Assembly (NCBI RefSeq): GCF_900100605.1
Contig: NZ_FNCN01000022.1
Coordinates: 1 to 64,000, forward strand
Direction: 5' to 3'
Length of the DNA: 64,000 nucleotides
DNA from: Sinosporangium album
Lineage (GTDB): Bacteria > Actinomycetota > Actinomycetes > Streptosporangiales > Streptosporangiaceae
Part shown: piece by piece, positions 1 to 10,079 of the stretch
How positions within the stretch are numbered: position 1 is the first letter of the stretch
How the letters are laid out: each line of letters opens with the position of its first letter
Translations under genes and position numbers: made by a program
Notes under the pieces: model-generated
Told to the model about the DNA's origin: nothing
Seen by the model: the letters and a program-made list of their open reading frames with translations, nothing else
The model's database searches: none

Positions 1-339
1 GCGTTGTTAGTCAGTAAACGTCACCGGGCAAGCCGGGGATTCGGGTGGAGAGTGCTCGTCGCTCTGTCGCCGAACGAGTTCGGCCTGATCAGAATGTATG
101 GAATCGTCGTCACACCCAGGCCCTTCAAGGACTGGCGGGTCAAGCCGAATGTCGGCGGTGAACGACGTCGGTGAGCCGTGTGCGGGAGAACCGCATGCAC
201 GGTTCGAGGAGGCGGGGGCTGGAGACGGAAGCGAATTGGCCATGGTCATCGGGGAGAGCACACCCGGCCGGGAAACCGGCGGAGGAAAGGCCCCGAGCCC
301 TACCGTCAATTACGCCACCGCGCCAGCCCCCGACCCTAC
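1..339 (+). mobile_element. 3' end of a group II intron (domains V and VI)
   Basis: Bases 173-205 fold as a classic group II intron domain V. It opens GAGCCGTG, ends CACGGTTC, and has an internal bulge and a purine-rich loop. A nine-base arm GGGGGCTGG (214-222) pairs perfectly with CCAGCCCCC (323-331), as expected for domain VI. The run CCCTAC ending at 339 resembles the usual 3' terminus of bacterial introns. The reverse transcriptase would lie upstream of the window. Domain VI appears to carry about 100 extra bases between its arms, which is unusual. The end point at 339 is inferred, and it lies only nine bases from the stop of the neighbouring transposase. Confidence 0.7.
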
Positions 340-347
340 ACTGATTT

Positions 348-1172
348 TCATTTGATCCTGTGATGCTCGAAATGAACAAGGACGAGATCGGCTCGGACGA
401 GGTCGCCCAGCCTGCTCGGGCTGAGAGTGATGTGCTGAAGAGTGGTCCAGCGTTCGGTGAGCAGCGCGAATCCGCGTTCGCCGAGGCAGCACAGTGCGCG
501 CTGGAGGGCGTTGCGGGTGCGGTTGTCGATGCTGAGCGCATTGCCGCAGGAAGGCTGCTTGAACGGGATGACCACGCCTCGAACTGCGCCTTGGTAGCCG
601 GGATCGGCGAGGATCGGCATGGTCTTCGTATAGGGATAGGCGGCGGGCAGGACATGGCGCCGTGCCGCCTCCAGGTCGACCGTGCCGCCGGGCTCGACCT
701 CGGAGGTCCAGATCGGGAACCCGTCCGGTTCGCACAGTGCTTGGACGTTTCCGCCGAAGGCGCCGGTCCTCCCTGAGGACCATTCGTCGATCTCCTCGCC
801 TTTCACGCTGGTGGTCTTGATGCGGCAGCGGTCGGTGTCGAATACCTTGCCGTCCAGGATCAGGTGCGGAACGCCGTCGGTGGCCGCGCGTCCGAGGGCT
901 TCGCGGAGGTCGGGGGCCCGGGCGGCCAGGACGTTGACGGCCTCGTGCGGGTAGCGGTAGGCGGTGGCCTGGGAGATGCCGAACGCCTTGCCGTGCAGGG
1001 CGATGTTCGGGCGGGACCGGAACCACGAGATGGCGAATACCGCGTGCTTCCAGCAGGTCGGCGCCCTGCTGCCTTTGGGGGTGCGCCTCAGGGCGCGCTC
1101 CCGCCGCAGTGGCCGGCAGACGAACCGGACCAGGTCCCCCGACACGTCGAGCATGGCAGGGTAGGGGATCAA
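348..1172 (-). CDS. IS5-family-like DDE transposase
   Basis: A 274-residue transposase cutting and joining IS ends. The N-terminal part is a helix-turn-helix stretch (FGISQATAYRY-like). Candidate catalytic acidic residues sit in LDGKVFDTD, ILADPGYQG and, near the C-terminus, LTERW, in the order D, D, E expected of the IS5/DDE_Tnp_4 group. The TTG at 1172 is chosen because the protein then starts like relatives (LIPYPAMLD); a longer frame reaching 1214 exists but runs into an inverted repeat. The frame looks intact. Terminal inverted repeats and target duplications were not identified, so the element boundaries are unknown. Confidence 0.75.
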   Translation of the reverse strand: MIPYPAMLDVSGDLVRFVCRPLRRERALRRTPKGSRAPTCWKHAVFAISWFRSRPNIALHGKAFGISQATAYRYPHEAVNVLAARAPDLREALGRAATDGVPHLILDGKVFDTDRCRIKTTSVKGEEIDEWSSGRTGAFGGNVQALCEPDGFPIWTSEVEPGGTVDLEAARRHVLPAAYPYTKTMPILADPGYQGAVRGVVIPFKQPSCGNALSIDNRTRNALQRALCCLGERGFALLTERWTTLQHITLSPSRLGDLVRADLVLVHFEHHRIK

Positions 1173-1235
1173 CGTGGAGCCTTTCGGTGGTGGAAGAAGT
1201 TTGTGGTGAACCACTTCCTACCGGGAGGCTCCACG
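1173..1235. repeat. Inverted repeat in front of the transposase
   Basis: CGTGGAGCC at 1173-1181 is perfectly complementary to GGCTCCACG at 1227-1235, with 45 bases between them and further complementary tracts inside. It overlaps the upstream edge of the transposase gene. It may limit read-through transcription into the transposase or be part of the IS end. Confidence 0.5.
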
Positions 1236-1554
1236 CTTGTTTGCGACCTCTGCTGTTCGTCCGCGAGTCTGCCCGAATATGATCGATTGTCTCTGAAAAA
1301 TACCAATCATCCGAATCGATTAGGCTGAGAAAACGTCACTGGGTGCTCTAGTAATCCAACTGGATGTGCGGAGCAGGATATTGAGCGTCAGGTTGGAAAG
1401 GGGCCTAAGGGGCGCGTTTCGAAAAGGCTTTTGGTTGACGTAGAAAGCTTTGGAGTGGCATTCCTTTATGCGTTTCATGTCAAGAGTGATACGATCAAGA
1501 TCAATTTCCGTCAGACGTTCTGTTTGATCTAGGTGGAAGGTGGAGTCGTAGAAA
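1236..1554. other. Intergenic stretch with copy 1 of a 60-bp repeat
   Basis: No gene is supported here. Bases 1344-1403 resemble 3584-3643 (roughly 50 of 60 positions identical). On the minus strand the copy reads QYPAPHIQLDY followed by a TAG stop, matching the tail of the MFS exporter at 3555-4926. It therefore looks like a leftover exporter 3' end. The rest is comparatively AT-rich and featureless. Confidence 0.5.
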
Positions 1555-2061
1555 GTGAACCTGGTTCAAGCTGAGCTGGAGCGCTATAACTGGGACAGTA
1601 TACGCGTGATCACGGGAAAGGCGACAGAGGTTCCTGGTGGAGTCCAGCGCATGCTTACGGGCTACACGGAAGATCAAGTGTCTGGGGCATACTGGGAGCT
1701 GGAAAACCGTGTCGTGGTTCAAGGGCAACTATTCGAGGCCGCGCAGTATGTAGTTCCCGCACTGATCGTTGGACTACTTGAAGATCTCGCCCGGCCAGCG
1801 CGCCATGCAACGCTTGAACTGCTATTCCAGATCGTCTCGGGCGAATCCCACTTGAGTGAGGTTGAAAGAGGTCTTCCCGATCTGGGGGAATCTTGTCGGC
1901 AAAGGGCAAGGGAGGGGTTGTGGGTTATTTATCGAGAGCTTGCAGTTGGGTTATACGCGCCTGCCAGAAGTATCCTAGAGTGTGTTGAGCTGGACAGTAT
2001 TCGTTTGGCGGACTTTCTGGAGCGTTATTCGAGAAGGAATAAGAGGAAGAAGTCGGTGTGA
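1555..2061 (+). CDS. Hypothetical protein (unknown; helical)
   Basis: 168 residues, predicted soluble and strongly alpha-helical, with a Lys/Arg-rich C-terminus (RRNKRKK). No family is recognised. The GTG start is preceded by a GGTGGAG tract. Base composition is more AT-rich than the core genes. Small helical proteins in such patches next to RHS genes are often orphan immunity proteins, but that is inference from location only. Its original partner toxin is not present. Confidence 0.55.
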   Translation: MNLVQAELERYNWDSIRVITGKATEVPGGVQRMLTGYTEDQVSGAYWELENRVVVQGQLFEAAQYVVPALIVGLLEDLARPARHATLELLFQIVSGESHLSEVERGLPDLGESCRQRAREGLWVIYRELAVGLYAPARSILECVELDSIRLADFLERYSRRNKRKKSV

Positions 2062-2803
2062 CATGTGTTTCGGACCGGGATGCTGCTCAAAACCTCGGCT
2101 GGCACCTATGTACAGATCGCCACGGTCGAGTGCAGGGAGAGTAGCACCATCACCGCCAGTGCCTGATGCCACGGGCCGTTGAGCCTGCCGCGCAACCGCT
2201 CGCTCTCGTCGGGGAACCTTGGCGAATACGGTGATGGGGCGGTCACGGGCATCGACTTCGCCGGGGGATGGGTGAGTGGCTCAACCTCGATTCGATCCTT
2301 AGCGGGTTCCTCGTCATTGCCTTCCGGATGCAGTGGTCTCAATCTGGGTTAGGCGCTGAGCATGGTGACTATATCCACGACTTCTGCGCTAATCGGTTTC
2401 TTGGGGATGTCTGGTGCCAGCGTAGGTTACCCACGCAGTTCGACGTGCGTCGTCGATCAGGTACCGGATCCTCCCTCCGCCAGTGACTTCGTACTGCACC
2501 GCTCGGCAGGCTCGCCTTTGTGTGCTCCGCTTCCCAGGCTTCCTTTTAGTTGGTGGTGTCGCTCCGGTTCTTTCTGGGACCGTGGATTGGCGCGGACTGC
2601 ATCGTACGCTCGGCGTAGGTTGGTTGGGGCCTGGCGTGCGAGGTCTTCCCACCGGTGGCGGCGTCGCTGGTGGCGAAGTGGATCTCGAACACGCTCGGAA
2701 ATGGCAATCGCTGTATGCGTGAGCTTTTGAAGCGAGCGGATATGCCAGGTAAGAAGAAGAAAATTACGGATGACACGCCTATCTATATTTTAGGATTCCG
2801 CAA
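2062..2803. other. Degenerate intergenic region
   Basis: Contains short frames on both strands, none with a convincing start, RBS and codon bias together. The one recognisable piece is a toxin relic on the minus strand near 2389-2505, listed separately. The last 100 bases before 2804 are AT-rich and probably hold the promoter for the next gene. Confidence 0.4.
2389..2505 (-). pseudogene. Relic of a RelE/ParE-like toxin C-terminus
   Basis: The minus-strand frame ends YEVTGGGRIRYLIDDARR then AWVTYAGTRHPQETD and a stop. This pattern of a basic strand followed by W-V-T and H-P is typical of the C-terminal half of RelE/ParE-superfamily mRNA interferases in actinomycetes. The upstream part of the frame does not resemble the family, and no antitoxin is apparent, so it is read as a fragment. 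Assignment is by motif memory only. Confidence 0.4.
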
Positions 2804-3250
2804 GTGATGCGTTTCGGATGGGGTAAGCGCCGCAAGCGCGCATGGCCCCAGATTGAAAATCGGGGCGGATTTCTAGGTAGGGGAGATATTAAGAAGGTAT
2901 CTCTCGATGAGATTAAACGTATGGTTCAGTATGCAAAGGCAAGTCATTGGAGTGCGCAAGCGCGCCCGGTGTGGCTGGATGATCACCGTGCATCAATCTC
3001 AGGACTCTACCTAACATTCCTGTATGAGGAATCCGAAGGCTGCTTCCGGTGCTTGGTAACAGCCCTATTCTCGGAAGGAGGGGGTGGTCATTTCTCGCTG
3101 GATATTGCGGGAGATCAATTCGATAACCTTCCCGACTTGGAAGGGTTTGCCGTAATCGAACTAGCGCATCGCTTCTTGCAGTCGTTTCCAACGATTCCGC
3201 TTGATGACGAGCAGCGGGCTGCGTGGGAGCGTGTCTACGGCGAGAATTAG
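2804..3250 (+). CDS. Hypothetical protein (unknown)
   Basis: 148 residues (GTG at 2804 or ATG at 2807). It has a basic N-terminus (GKRRKR) and an acidic, aromatic-rich body (YLTFLYEESEG, HFSLDIAGDQFDNLPDLEGF) reminiscent of small SUKH/SMI1-type or other immunity folds. No motif is decisive. It lies alone in the accessory patch and is AT-richer than the core. A role as an orphan immunity protein is a guess. Confidence 0.55.
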   Translation: MMRFGWGKRRKRAWPQIENRGGFLGRGDIKKVSLDEIKRMVQYAKASHWSAQARPVWLDDHRASISGLYLTFLYEESEGCFRCLVTALFSEGGGGHFSLDIAGDQFDNLPDLEGFAVIELAHRFLQSFPTIPLDDEQRAAWERVYGEN

Positions 3251-3554
3251 TTAATTCACTTGACTTTCAAAAACTGACGGTCGATGATTTGAGGTGTAGG
3301 TCACTTAGCAAGCCGTCTGGCGATTATGTTGATGGTGTGCTGTCGAAGCCACGGCCATCCGACAGAAATGATCCGGAAAGAGTGTGACGCGAAGGCCGGT
3401 CATCTCCCTGGTCGGCCCTCCGGAAGGGATACCGAACTAGCCGCCCTTATTGGATCCGTCGAATTCGGGCAGGACGACAGTAAGCGCGGGAGGTCGCTGA
3501 AAGCATGTGTACACGAGAACGATGGCTTCATCGCAGGCATTCAGCCCTGTATGG
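3251..3554. other. Intergenic stretch, no gene seen
   Basis: No frame with convincing coding character. It borders the MFS exporter remnant, whose last codons overlap copy 2 of the 60-bp repeat at 3584-3643. Confidence 0.4.
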
Positions 3555-4926
3555 CTACACCTGACCAGCTGGGAGAGATCGGATGCTCTCGTAATTCAAC
3601 TGGATGTGCTGAGTAGGATATTGAACGCCGGGCCGGGAAGGGGTCGACGTGCCTCCGAGGTTGACCAGGACGCCGGCGACAGCCGTACCGAATGCTGTGG
3701 ACAGTGACGTCACTGTCGCGATGCCCGCGGCCGCAGCTCTGCCCTCCTCGGGGTCGGTGGTGGCTGACATCGCGGCGACCGACAGGTGCGGGTAGGCGAG
3801 CCCGATCCCGGCGCCGGCGATCAGCAGCGCCGGCACCCAGGTCGCTACGAGCCAGACCGGTGGGTCTTCCCGCTGCATTAGCGCCAGGGCGAGGAAACCT
3901 CCCGAGAGCAGGACGGGTCCGAGCGTGCACAGTCGGCGCACGGCGCGTTCGGCGACGGCCGACGAGCTGAAGATCTGGGTCGCGGACCACCCGAGGGAGA
4001 TGGCCGCGGCGAACAAGCCCGCCACGAGCGGTGGCAACCCGGCCGACTCCTGCCCGAACAGCGGGAGGAAGGACTCGACGGCGACGCCGAAGGCCAGTAG
4101 CCCGATCGTGAGGTAGATCCACTTCATGGGGGAGTCCGCGCGGTAGGTCGCGCGGGGGAAGACCCGGAGGTCGCTGCGCCGCTCATACACGACGAACCCG
4201 GCGATCAACGCCGCCGCCCCCGCGATGCCAGCGGCCATCGCCACGGCACCGGGCAGCACCGAGACCACGCTGACGGCGGCGGTCGCGGCGGTGACCAGGG
4301 CCAGCGACACGACGGGGATCGGGGCCCGCGCCCCGCCGCGCTCCCCGCGGGGCAGCACCCGGGGGACGACCGCCCCGCCCACGACGGCCGCGCCCGCCCT
4401 CAGCACGAACGCCGACCGCCACTCCCCAAACTGGGCGAACATGCCGCCGCGCCGGGCCCACAAGATTGCCTATGCCGTACATCGCCGACATCAAAGCGCT
4501 GCCGCGCGTCCAGAGGCGCGGCGGCAACGCCGAGCGGATCACCGCGTACGCGAGCCCCGACAGCAGGCCCGCGCCGAGCCCCTGCACTGCGCGGCCGATG
4601 AGCAGCACCGGCATCGACGGGCTCACCGTACATACCAGCGAGCCTGCCGCGAACACCCCGAAACCGATCAGGTAGGCGCCGACGTTGCCCCATCGGGAGA
4701 GGAACCGGCTGACGAGCATCGTCATGACGACCATGGCCACGAGGTAGACCGTGAGGTTCCACGCGTAGAAGCTCGCGCCGCCGAGGTCGGCGACTGCGGT
4801 GGGCAGCAGGCTCGCGGTCAGGTAGATGTTGACGGCGCCGACGAGCACCCCACCCGCCAGCACGATGACGGCACCGCGATGCTCCGCGCCGAGGAGGTCC
4901 CGCCACGGGGCGGGGGAGCCGCTCAC
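3555..4926 (-). pseudogene. MFS drug-exporter-like gene with a frameshift
   Basis: A major facilitator exporter of roughly 450 residues split over two frames. The N-terminal part from GTG 4926 (RBS GGGAG) has the first transmembrane segments and the motif RAVQGLGAGLLSGLAY. Near 4450-4460 the reading frame must shift by one base: IGNLVGPA continues as GGMFAQFGEWRSAFV in the other frame. The second half supplies the remaining helices. The C-terminus (PGVQYPTQHIQLNY) reads through where a related copy at 1344-1403 has a stop. It may be a genuine pseudogene or a single-base sequencing error; the duplicated tail supports local decay. Confidence 0.7.
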
Positions 4927-5399
4927 GATCCCGCTCCCGCCGCCGGTACGGCGACAGCCGGGGAGGGCTGATGTGAGAGGCGGGTGAAGTGTGCTCCGTC
5001 GGCGGGGACGGGGGCGGCGCACGCGGATCGGCGGCGGAGGGCCTCGGGAGGGAGGGTGGGTGAGACGACGCGTGCCGAAGTGGGGCAGGGCACGACAGCA
5101 CGCTCGCAGTTGGCGGATGTCATGACTTCAAGGCTTGGTTGAAGCGACTCCGGAGACTTTTCCGCATGTGCCGCCGTGAACACCGTGGCCGCCCGGCGGA
5201 AACCCTCCACCCGAGGTTGAACGCGGGCGTCCTCCCGACCCGATGGAGAACCGCTTCGCCGCCCCCGATTACGCGGCGGAGCTCACGGCTGTGGTTGAGG
5301 TGCCGGTCGACGGGCACGCGCGCCGAGTGGAAGGGGTCCCGGCTGGTCGGCCATTCGGCGGGCGGCGCGAGCTCGGCGACGGCACTGGCGGTACGCGGG
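4927..5399. other. Intergenic stretch, no supported gene
   Basis: About 470 bases between the exporter start and the propeller protein. A plus-strand frame contains LVGHSAGGA near 5340-5375, like an alpha/beta-hydrolase nucleophile elbow, but without other hydrolase features. It could be a short relic. No regulator for the exporter is visible. Confidence 0.35.
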
Positions 5400-6626
5400 T
5401 TATGGGATCTTGGATAGGTCGATCAGATAGCGGCCGCTTTTGATGTGGTAGGTCATGAAACGGCCGGAGTGGTCGGTGCGGGGGACTTCGCCGCGGGTGG
5501 TGGGCTCCCCGCGGATTCCGAGGTCGGCGAAGGCACCCGTGTCCACGTCATACAGACCGAGTCCGGGGCCCTCGTCCCAGACGTCGCGGAGGTAGAAGCG
5601 GCTCTGGCTCGGCCGACCCAAGATCTGGTAGCCGGCCGGGATCTCCTTCTGCTGCGAGCCGTTCCGGTGCCGGGTGAAGGCCTTGCCGTCCTCAGCGGTC
5701 CCCACGCACCACTCCACCCTGCAGGCGAACATCCGCTCGCCTTCCTTGACGAGGGCTGAGCTGCTCTCCCCGGTCTCCAGATTGACGAGACGCGTGTAAG
5801 GCGCCTCGTCAGGGGTAGCGGGGATGTACGGCGAACCGGCCCACGGCCAGGACATTAGGTGCAACCCGGCGCCGCCCTCGACAGGCGTCACGGCGCCTCC
5901 CGCCAGCGGAACGCTGAACACTCCACCTTTCCGGACGGAGAACGTGATCTTGCCGTTGGCGAGATCGAAGCCGCTGGGCGAGAAGAAGCGGTCCCCCTGG
6001 TCCCTCTCGGCCTTCTGCTCGGCCACCTGCCGCGGCTCACCGCCCTCCAGAGGGACGGTCCAGATCTGCATGCGGTTGTCCTTAGACGCGGTCCACCACG
6101 CCACCTGTCCGTCGCTGACGCGAAAATCGGCGGGAAAGTACTCCGTCCCCTTTGGAGCGGGCAGGTCCGTGATCTTGCGCAACTTCTTGTCGACCAGGTC
6201 GTAGGCATAGATCGCCTCGCTGCGCTCCCACGTGCGCCAGGCCTTCAGAAGCAGCGTCCGATCGTCGAGCAGCACGGCCGGGTACAGCTCCCGCCCCTCG
6301 CCGTCCATGCTCGGCAGCTTGTGCACGGCCTGCGGCCACACCTCCCCGATGGGCTCGGGCACGCCGTCCGACGTGGTGACCGCCGCCGAGGGGGTGCTCA
6401 GGGGCGCGGCGGCCGGTGGCGGCCCCTGCTCGCCACCGACACGCAACCCCAGAACACCTCCCCCCGCGATCACCGCCACCGCCGCCGCCGCGAGCAGCGT
6501 CTGAGACCGCTGCCTACGCCGCCGGTAGCCCTTCTCCAGTTCTTCCGCCGCCGCGCCGGACAGGCGAGGCGCCCCGCCGGCCGCCTGCGCCAAGGTCTTG
6601 CGCAGCGTGTTCTCAACGTCGTTCAT
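5400..6626 (-). CDS. Membrane-anchored beta-propeller protein, probable anti-sigma partner
   Basis: 408 residues. The first 35 or so are cytoplasmic (MNDVENTLRKTLAQAA, arginine-rich), followed by one transmembrane helix (about 40-60). A large exterior domain has TolB/WD40-like strands such as SDGQVAWWTASKDN and DDRTLLLKAW. The ATG at 6626 overlaps the sigma-factor stop (ATGA) and has a GGGGGA ribosome site. In actinomycetes, genes of this layout next to SigE-family sigma factors usually encode the sensor or anti-sigma component. That role is inferred from context; no zinc-binding anti-sigma motif is present. Confidence 0.75.
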   Translation of the reverse strand: MNDVENTLRKTLAQAAGGAPRLSGAAAEELEKGYRRRRQRSQTLLAAAAVAVIAGGGVLGLRVGGEQGPPPAAAPLSTPSAAVTTSDGVPEPIGEVWPQAVHKLPSMDGEGRELYPAVLLDDRTLLLKAWRTWERSEAIYAYDLVDKKLRKITDLPAPKGTEYFPADFRVSDGQVAWWTASKDNRMQIWTVPLEGGEPRQVAEQKAERDQGDRFFSPSGFDLANGKITFSVRKGGVFSVPLAGGAVTPVEGGAGLHLMSWPWAGSPYIPATPDEAPYTRLVNLETGESSSALVKEGERMFACRVEWCVGTAEDGKAFTRHRNGSQQKEIPAGYQILGRPSQSRFYLRDVWDEGPGLGLYDVDTGAFADLGIRGEPTTRGEVPRTDHSGRFMTYHIKSGRYLIDLSKIP

Positions 6627-7147
6627 CGCCGTTCCCCCTGCTTGGACGTGACGCTTCCGCAAATGCCGAGACCGTCCGCCGGTACGGCGGAGCGAAGCTT
6701 GTCGAGCGCCCGCGACACTTGGCTCCGCACGGTGCCCCGGGAGATGCCCAAGGTCGACGCGATCTCCTCGTCGCTGAGATCCTCGTAGTAGCGCAGAACC
6801 ACCACAGCCCGCTGCTTGCGCGGCAGCCCGGCCAGTGCCTCCCACATGGTCTGCTCGAAGCCGCTGGGGATCGTGTCGAGGTGGCTCTGCTCAGGCAACT
6901 CCCAGGTGAGCAGTTCGCGTCGGCGCAACCGCCAGGCAGCTGTATGCGTGCGCGCCATAATGGTGCGCACGTACTTCTCGGCGTTCTCCTCGGCCTTGAG
7001 CCGTCTCCAGGCGGCACGTAACTTGAGCAGCGCCTCCTGCACCAGGTCGGCCGCGTCATGCGGATTCCCGGCCAGGACGTGGCCGTAGCGCAGCAGCGCA
7101 TCGCCTCGTTCGGCGACGAACTCCGCGAACCGGGGATCGGTTTCCAC
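6623..7147 (-). CDS. SigE-family ECF RNA polymerase sigma factor
   Basis: 174 residues. Region 2 (FAEFVAERGDALLRYGHVLAGNPHDAADLVQEALLKL, written here in part) occupies about residues 5-70. Region 4 has LPRKQRAVVVLRYYEDLSDEEIA and the recognition helix ISRGTVRSQVSRA. The GTG at 7147 is the first start giving a standard N-terminus. It is translationally coupled to the downstream propeller protein by ATGA. It directs RNA polymerase to an unknown regulon, presumably released by a signal sensed by its partner. Confidence 0.85.
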   Translation of the reverse strand: METDPRFAEFVAERGDALLRYGHVLAGNPHDAADLVQEALLKLRAAWRRLKAEENAEKYVRTIMARTHTAAWRLRRRELLTWELPEQSHLDTIPSGFEQTMWEALAGLPRKQRAVVVLRYYEDLSDEEIASTLGISRGTVRSQVSRALDKLRSAVPADGLGICGSVTSKQGERR

Positions 7148-7249
7148 CCACCCATGCCCTTCGTCGTCTCTGTCACCTCTCAGTGGGCGCCGAAGGGCAA
7201 ACTGTTGCATCTGCCGGTGGAATTTGTGGGCTGCCGCTTCCGAGAACCT

Positions 7250-10068
7250 CCGCCAAGCATCACCACGGAAGCCGATGCCCCCCACACGGTGAGTGCGTGG
7301 GTACGGCTGACGCGTGGCGACCTCAATGCCTCGGTGGCGAGCCAGAACGGCGCAACCAAGAACGCCTTCAAGCTTGCCTACGCGCCCGGCGACGGCAAAT
7401 GGCGCTTCGTGACCTACGACAGCGACAGCGCGACAGCGGCAGAGAAGCGGGCGGTGTCCAATCGCAGCGCCAAGTTGAACGAATGGACCCACCTCGCCGG
7501 TGTCTACGACGCGGGGGCGAACCGCATCCGCCTGTACGAGAACGGTGAACTGGTCGCCGCCAACACCGTGACCGGCACCTTCAACGCCACAGGCGGTTTC
7601 CTCATCGGCCGCAGCCAGAACAACGGCGCCTACGAGTAGTCGTTCCGCGGCGACATCGACGAGGTCCAGGCGTACGGCAGGGCTCTCGCCGGCGAGGAAA
7701 TCCGCTCCCTGGCCGGAATCACGCCCACGGTAAGCTACACCTACGACGCCGCTGGGCGGGTCACCAGGCTCACCGACGCGCGTGGGTCGAACTGGAATAC
7801 GGAGTACGACGCTCTTGGCAACCGCGTGCGTGTCACCGAGCCGGGCCCGAACGGCCAGCCAGGCGGGCAGTGGGTATACGAGTACGACAACCTCGGCGAA
7901 CAAATCGGTGTAGTCGACCCGACGGGCGTCAGGACCGGCAGCACGTACGATGACCTCGGCCGCGCGATCACCGCGACCATCGTCGAGCGCAAACCCACGC
8001 TCAGCACGCACACGACGAACCTTGAGTACAACGATGCCGGCAACAAGACCAAGGAGATCCGCCCTGGAGGGCGCACCACCCTCTACGAGGTGAATGCCGT
8101 AGGCGAGGTGGCCGTCGAGACCGACCCGACCGGCAACGTCACGCGGTTCGCCTATGACTTGGCTGGTCGTGATACGAAGGTGACCAATCCTCTCGGCAAC
8201 GCGACCGTCACGGAATACGACCTGGCGGGAAGAAAGACCGGGGTCAAGAACCTCGACAGCGTGGGGACCGTGCTTCGCGAAGCGTCCACCGGCTACGACG
8301 CGGATGGTAATCCGATCACGGAGACCTCGGCCGAAGGCCACGCGATCAGCCGGGTCTTCGACGCTGCAGGCCGGGTGACGCAGCTCGTTGAACCCTTGAC
8401 CGCTACACAGTCGATCACTACGACATTCGGCTACGACACCGCGGGCAACCGCACCCGCACCACCGACGGACGTGGGAACGCCGTCTGGACTACCTACAAC
8501 AGCTTTGGCCTGGTGGAAGGCGTCACCGAGCCGGCCACTTCCACCTATCCGAATGTCGCTGATCGCACATGGACCAGCGTCTACGACACGGCAGGTAAGG
8601 AGATCACGACTGTTCAGCCCGGAGGAGCTCGCATCGACAGAACCTTCGACCAGCTGGGCAATCTCACTCGCCAGACCGGTGCAGGCGCCGAGACCGCAAC
8701 GGCCGAGCGCACATTCGGCTATGACCTCGCCGGTCGGCCCACCGCCTTCGGCGACTTCGCCATTGATTACAACGATCGCGGGCTCTTGATGAAGGTCGTC
8801 AAGGGAGCTGCTCAGGAAAGTGCCTACTCGTATGACGGGGTCGGCAACCTCCTCCAGCGCGTCGACGCTGCGGGAACGGCGAACTACACGTGGGATGCCG
8901 CCGACCGATTGTCGACTGCGACCGATCCGGTCGCGGGCCGCACCCTCACCTACGGCTACGACACGGCCAGCCGAGTGACATCAGTAACCGCAACTGGGCA
9001 GGCCAGCGAGCAGACGTTCGGCTATGACAACCTGGACCGGCGGATTAGCCACACGGTGAAGAACGGCACCGGCGGCCAGCTGGCACTGATCAATTACGGG
9101 TGGGACAAAGATGACAACCTTGTCTCCAAGACCACCACAGGCGTCGCAGGCGCAGGCACCAATACCTACGGGTACGACCGAGCAGGACGTCTGATCTCCT
9201 GGACAGACCCTGCCAGTACCACAACGTCCTATGAATGGGACGCCGCCGGCAACCGCACCAAAGCCGGAAACACGGTGTTCACCTACGACGAGCGTAACCG
9301 TCTGACAGCCAGTGGGGGCACTAACTACACTTACACGCCACGCGGCACACTGAGCGGGGAAACCGCTAATGGAACCACCAAGAACCTGGTATTCGATGCC
9401 TTTGACCGGCTCATCAGCGATGGCTCCATCACATATGGCTACGATGCGCTCAACCGGGTCGGCTCCCGCACCGACGGTGGCACCGTTCAGCGTTTCACCT
9501 ACAGCGGTCTCGACAATGATCTCGCCGCCGTCACCGATGCCGGTGGCGTGCTCCAGGCGAAGTACAGCCGTGATCCTTCTGGACAGCTGATGGCCCTGCA
9601 AGAAGGCGGTGGCGCCGCTGTCGCAGTCCTCCACGACCTGCGTGGAGACTTGGTGGCGACCTTCACCTCCACCACCATCACCGACTCCGTGGCGTATAGC
9701 CCCTTCGGTGAGATCGTCGCTGAATCCGGAACACGCAAGAACCTCGGCTACCAGGGCGAGTACACGGACCCGGTTTCCGGCAAGGTGAACATGCTGGCTC
9801 GCTGGTACCAGCCCGGCAATGGGGGATTCGTCTCACGGGACACGATGACGTTGCCTCCCGGTCCCAGCGTTCAAGCCAACCGCTACACCTACGCCAACGC
9901 GTCTCCGCTCGCGAGTGTTGACCCGACCAGGCATTACACGCTCGATATCAGGCGAAGTATAAAGGGATTTCGGAAGGTTCAAAGATTATCACGTATGAGC
10001 TGTGGTATCAGACGACGAATTGGCTACCTATTGCCCTCCAGCGCAAGAGGGCCGTACAATATCGTTAG
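7250..10068 (+). pseudogene. RHS/YD-repeat toxin gene, 5'-truncated and broken
   Basis: The frame encodes part of a LamG-like domain (HTVSAWVRLTRGD to the end of GDIDEVQAYGRAL). About 25 YD repeats of the type YDAAGRVT and YDALGNRV follow, then the RHS core end (LGYQGEYTDPVSGKVN, ARWYQPGNGGFVSRD). No signal sequence or delivery domain precedes it; it abuts the sigma gene start. An in-frame TAG interrupts LamG at 7637-7639. After DPT near 9925-9935 a one-base shift restores a coherent tail (ARYQAKYKGISEGSK...ALQRKRAVQYR) that stops at 10068. This is probably all that is left of the toxin tip. RHS proteins normally deliver polymorphic toxins. Confidence 0.8.
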
Positions 10069-10079
10069 GAGGATTAAAA

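Noticed and set aside
5340-5375. LVGHSAGGA in a plus-strand frame, like an alpha/beta hydrolase
   Set aside because: Only the elbow-like motif is present in a short frame with no start signal and no other hydrolase features.
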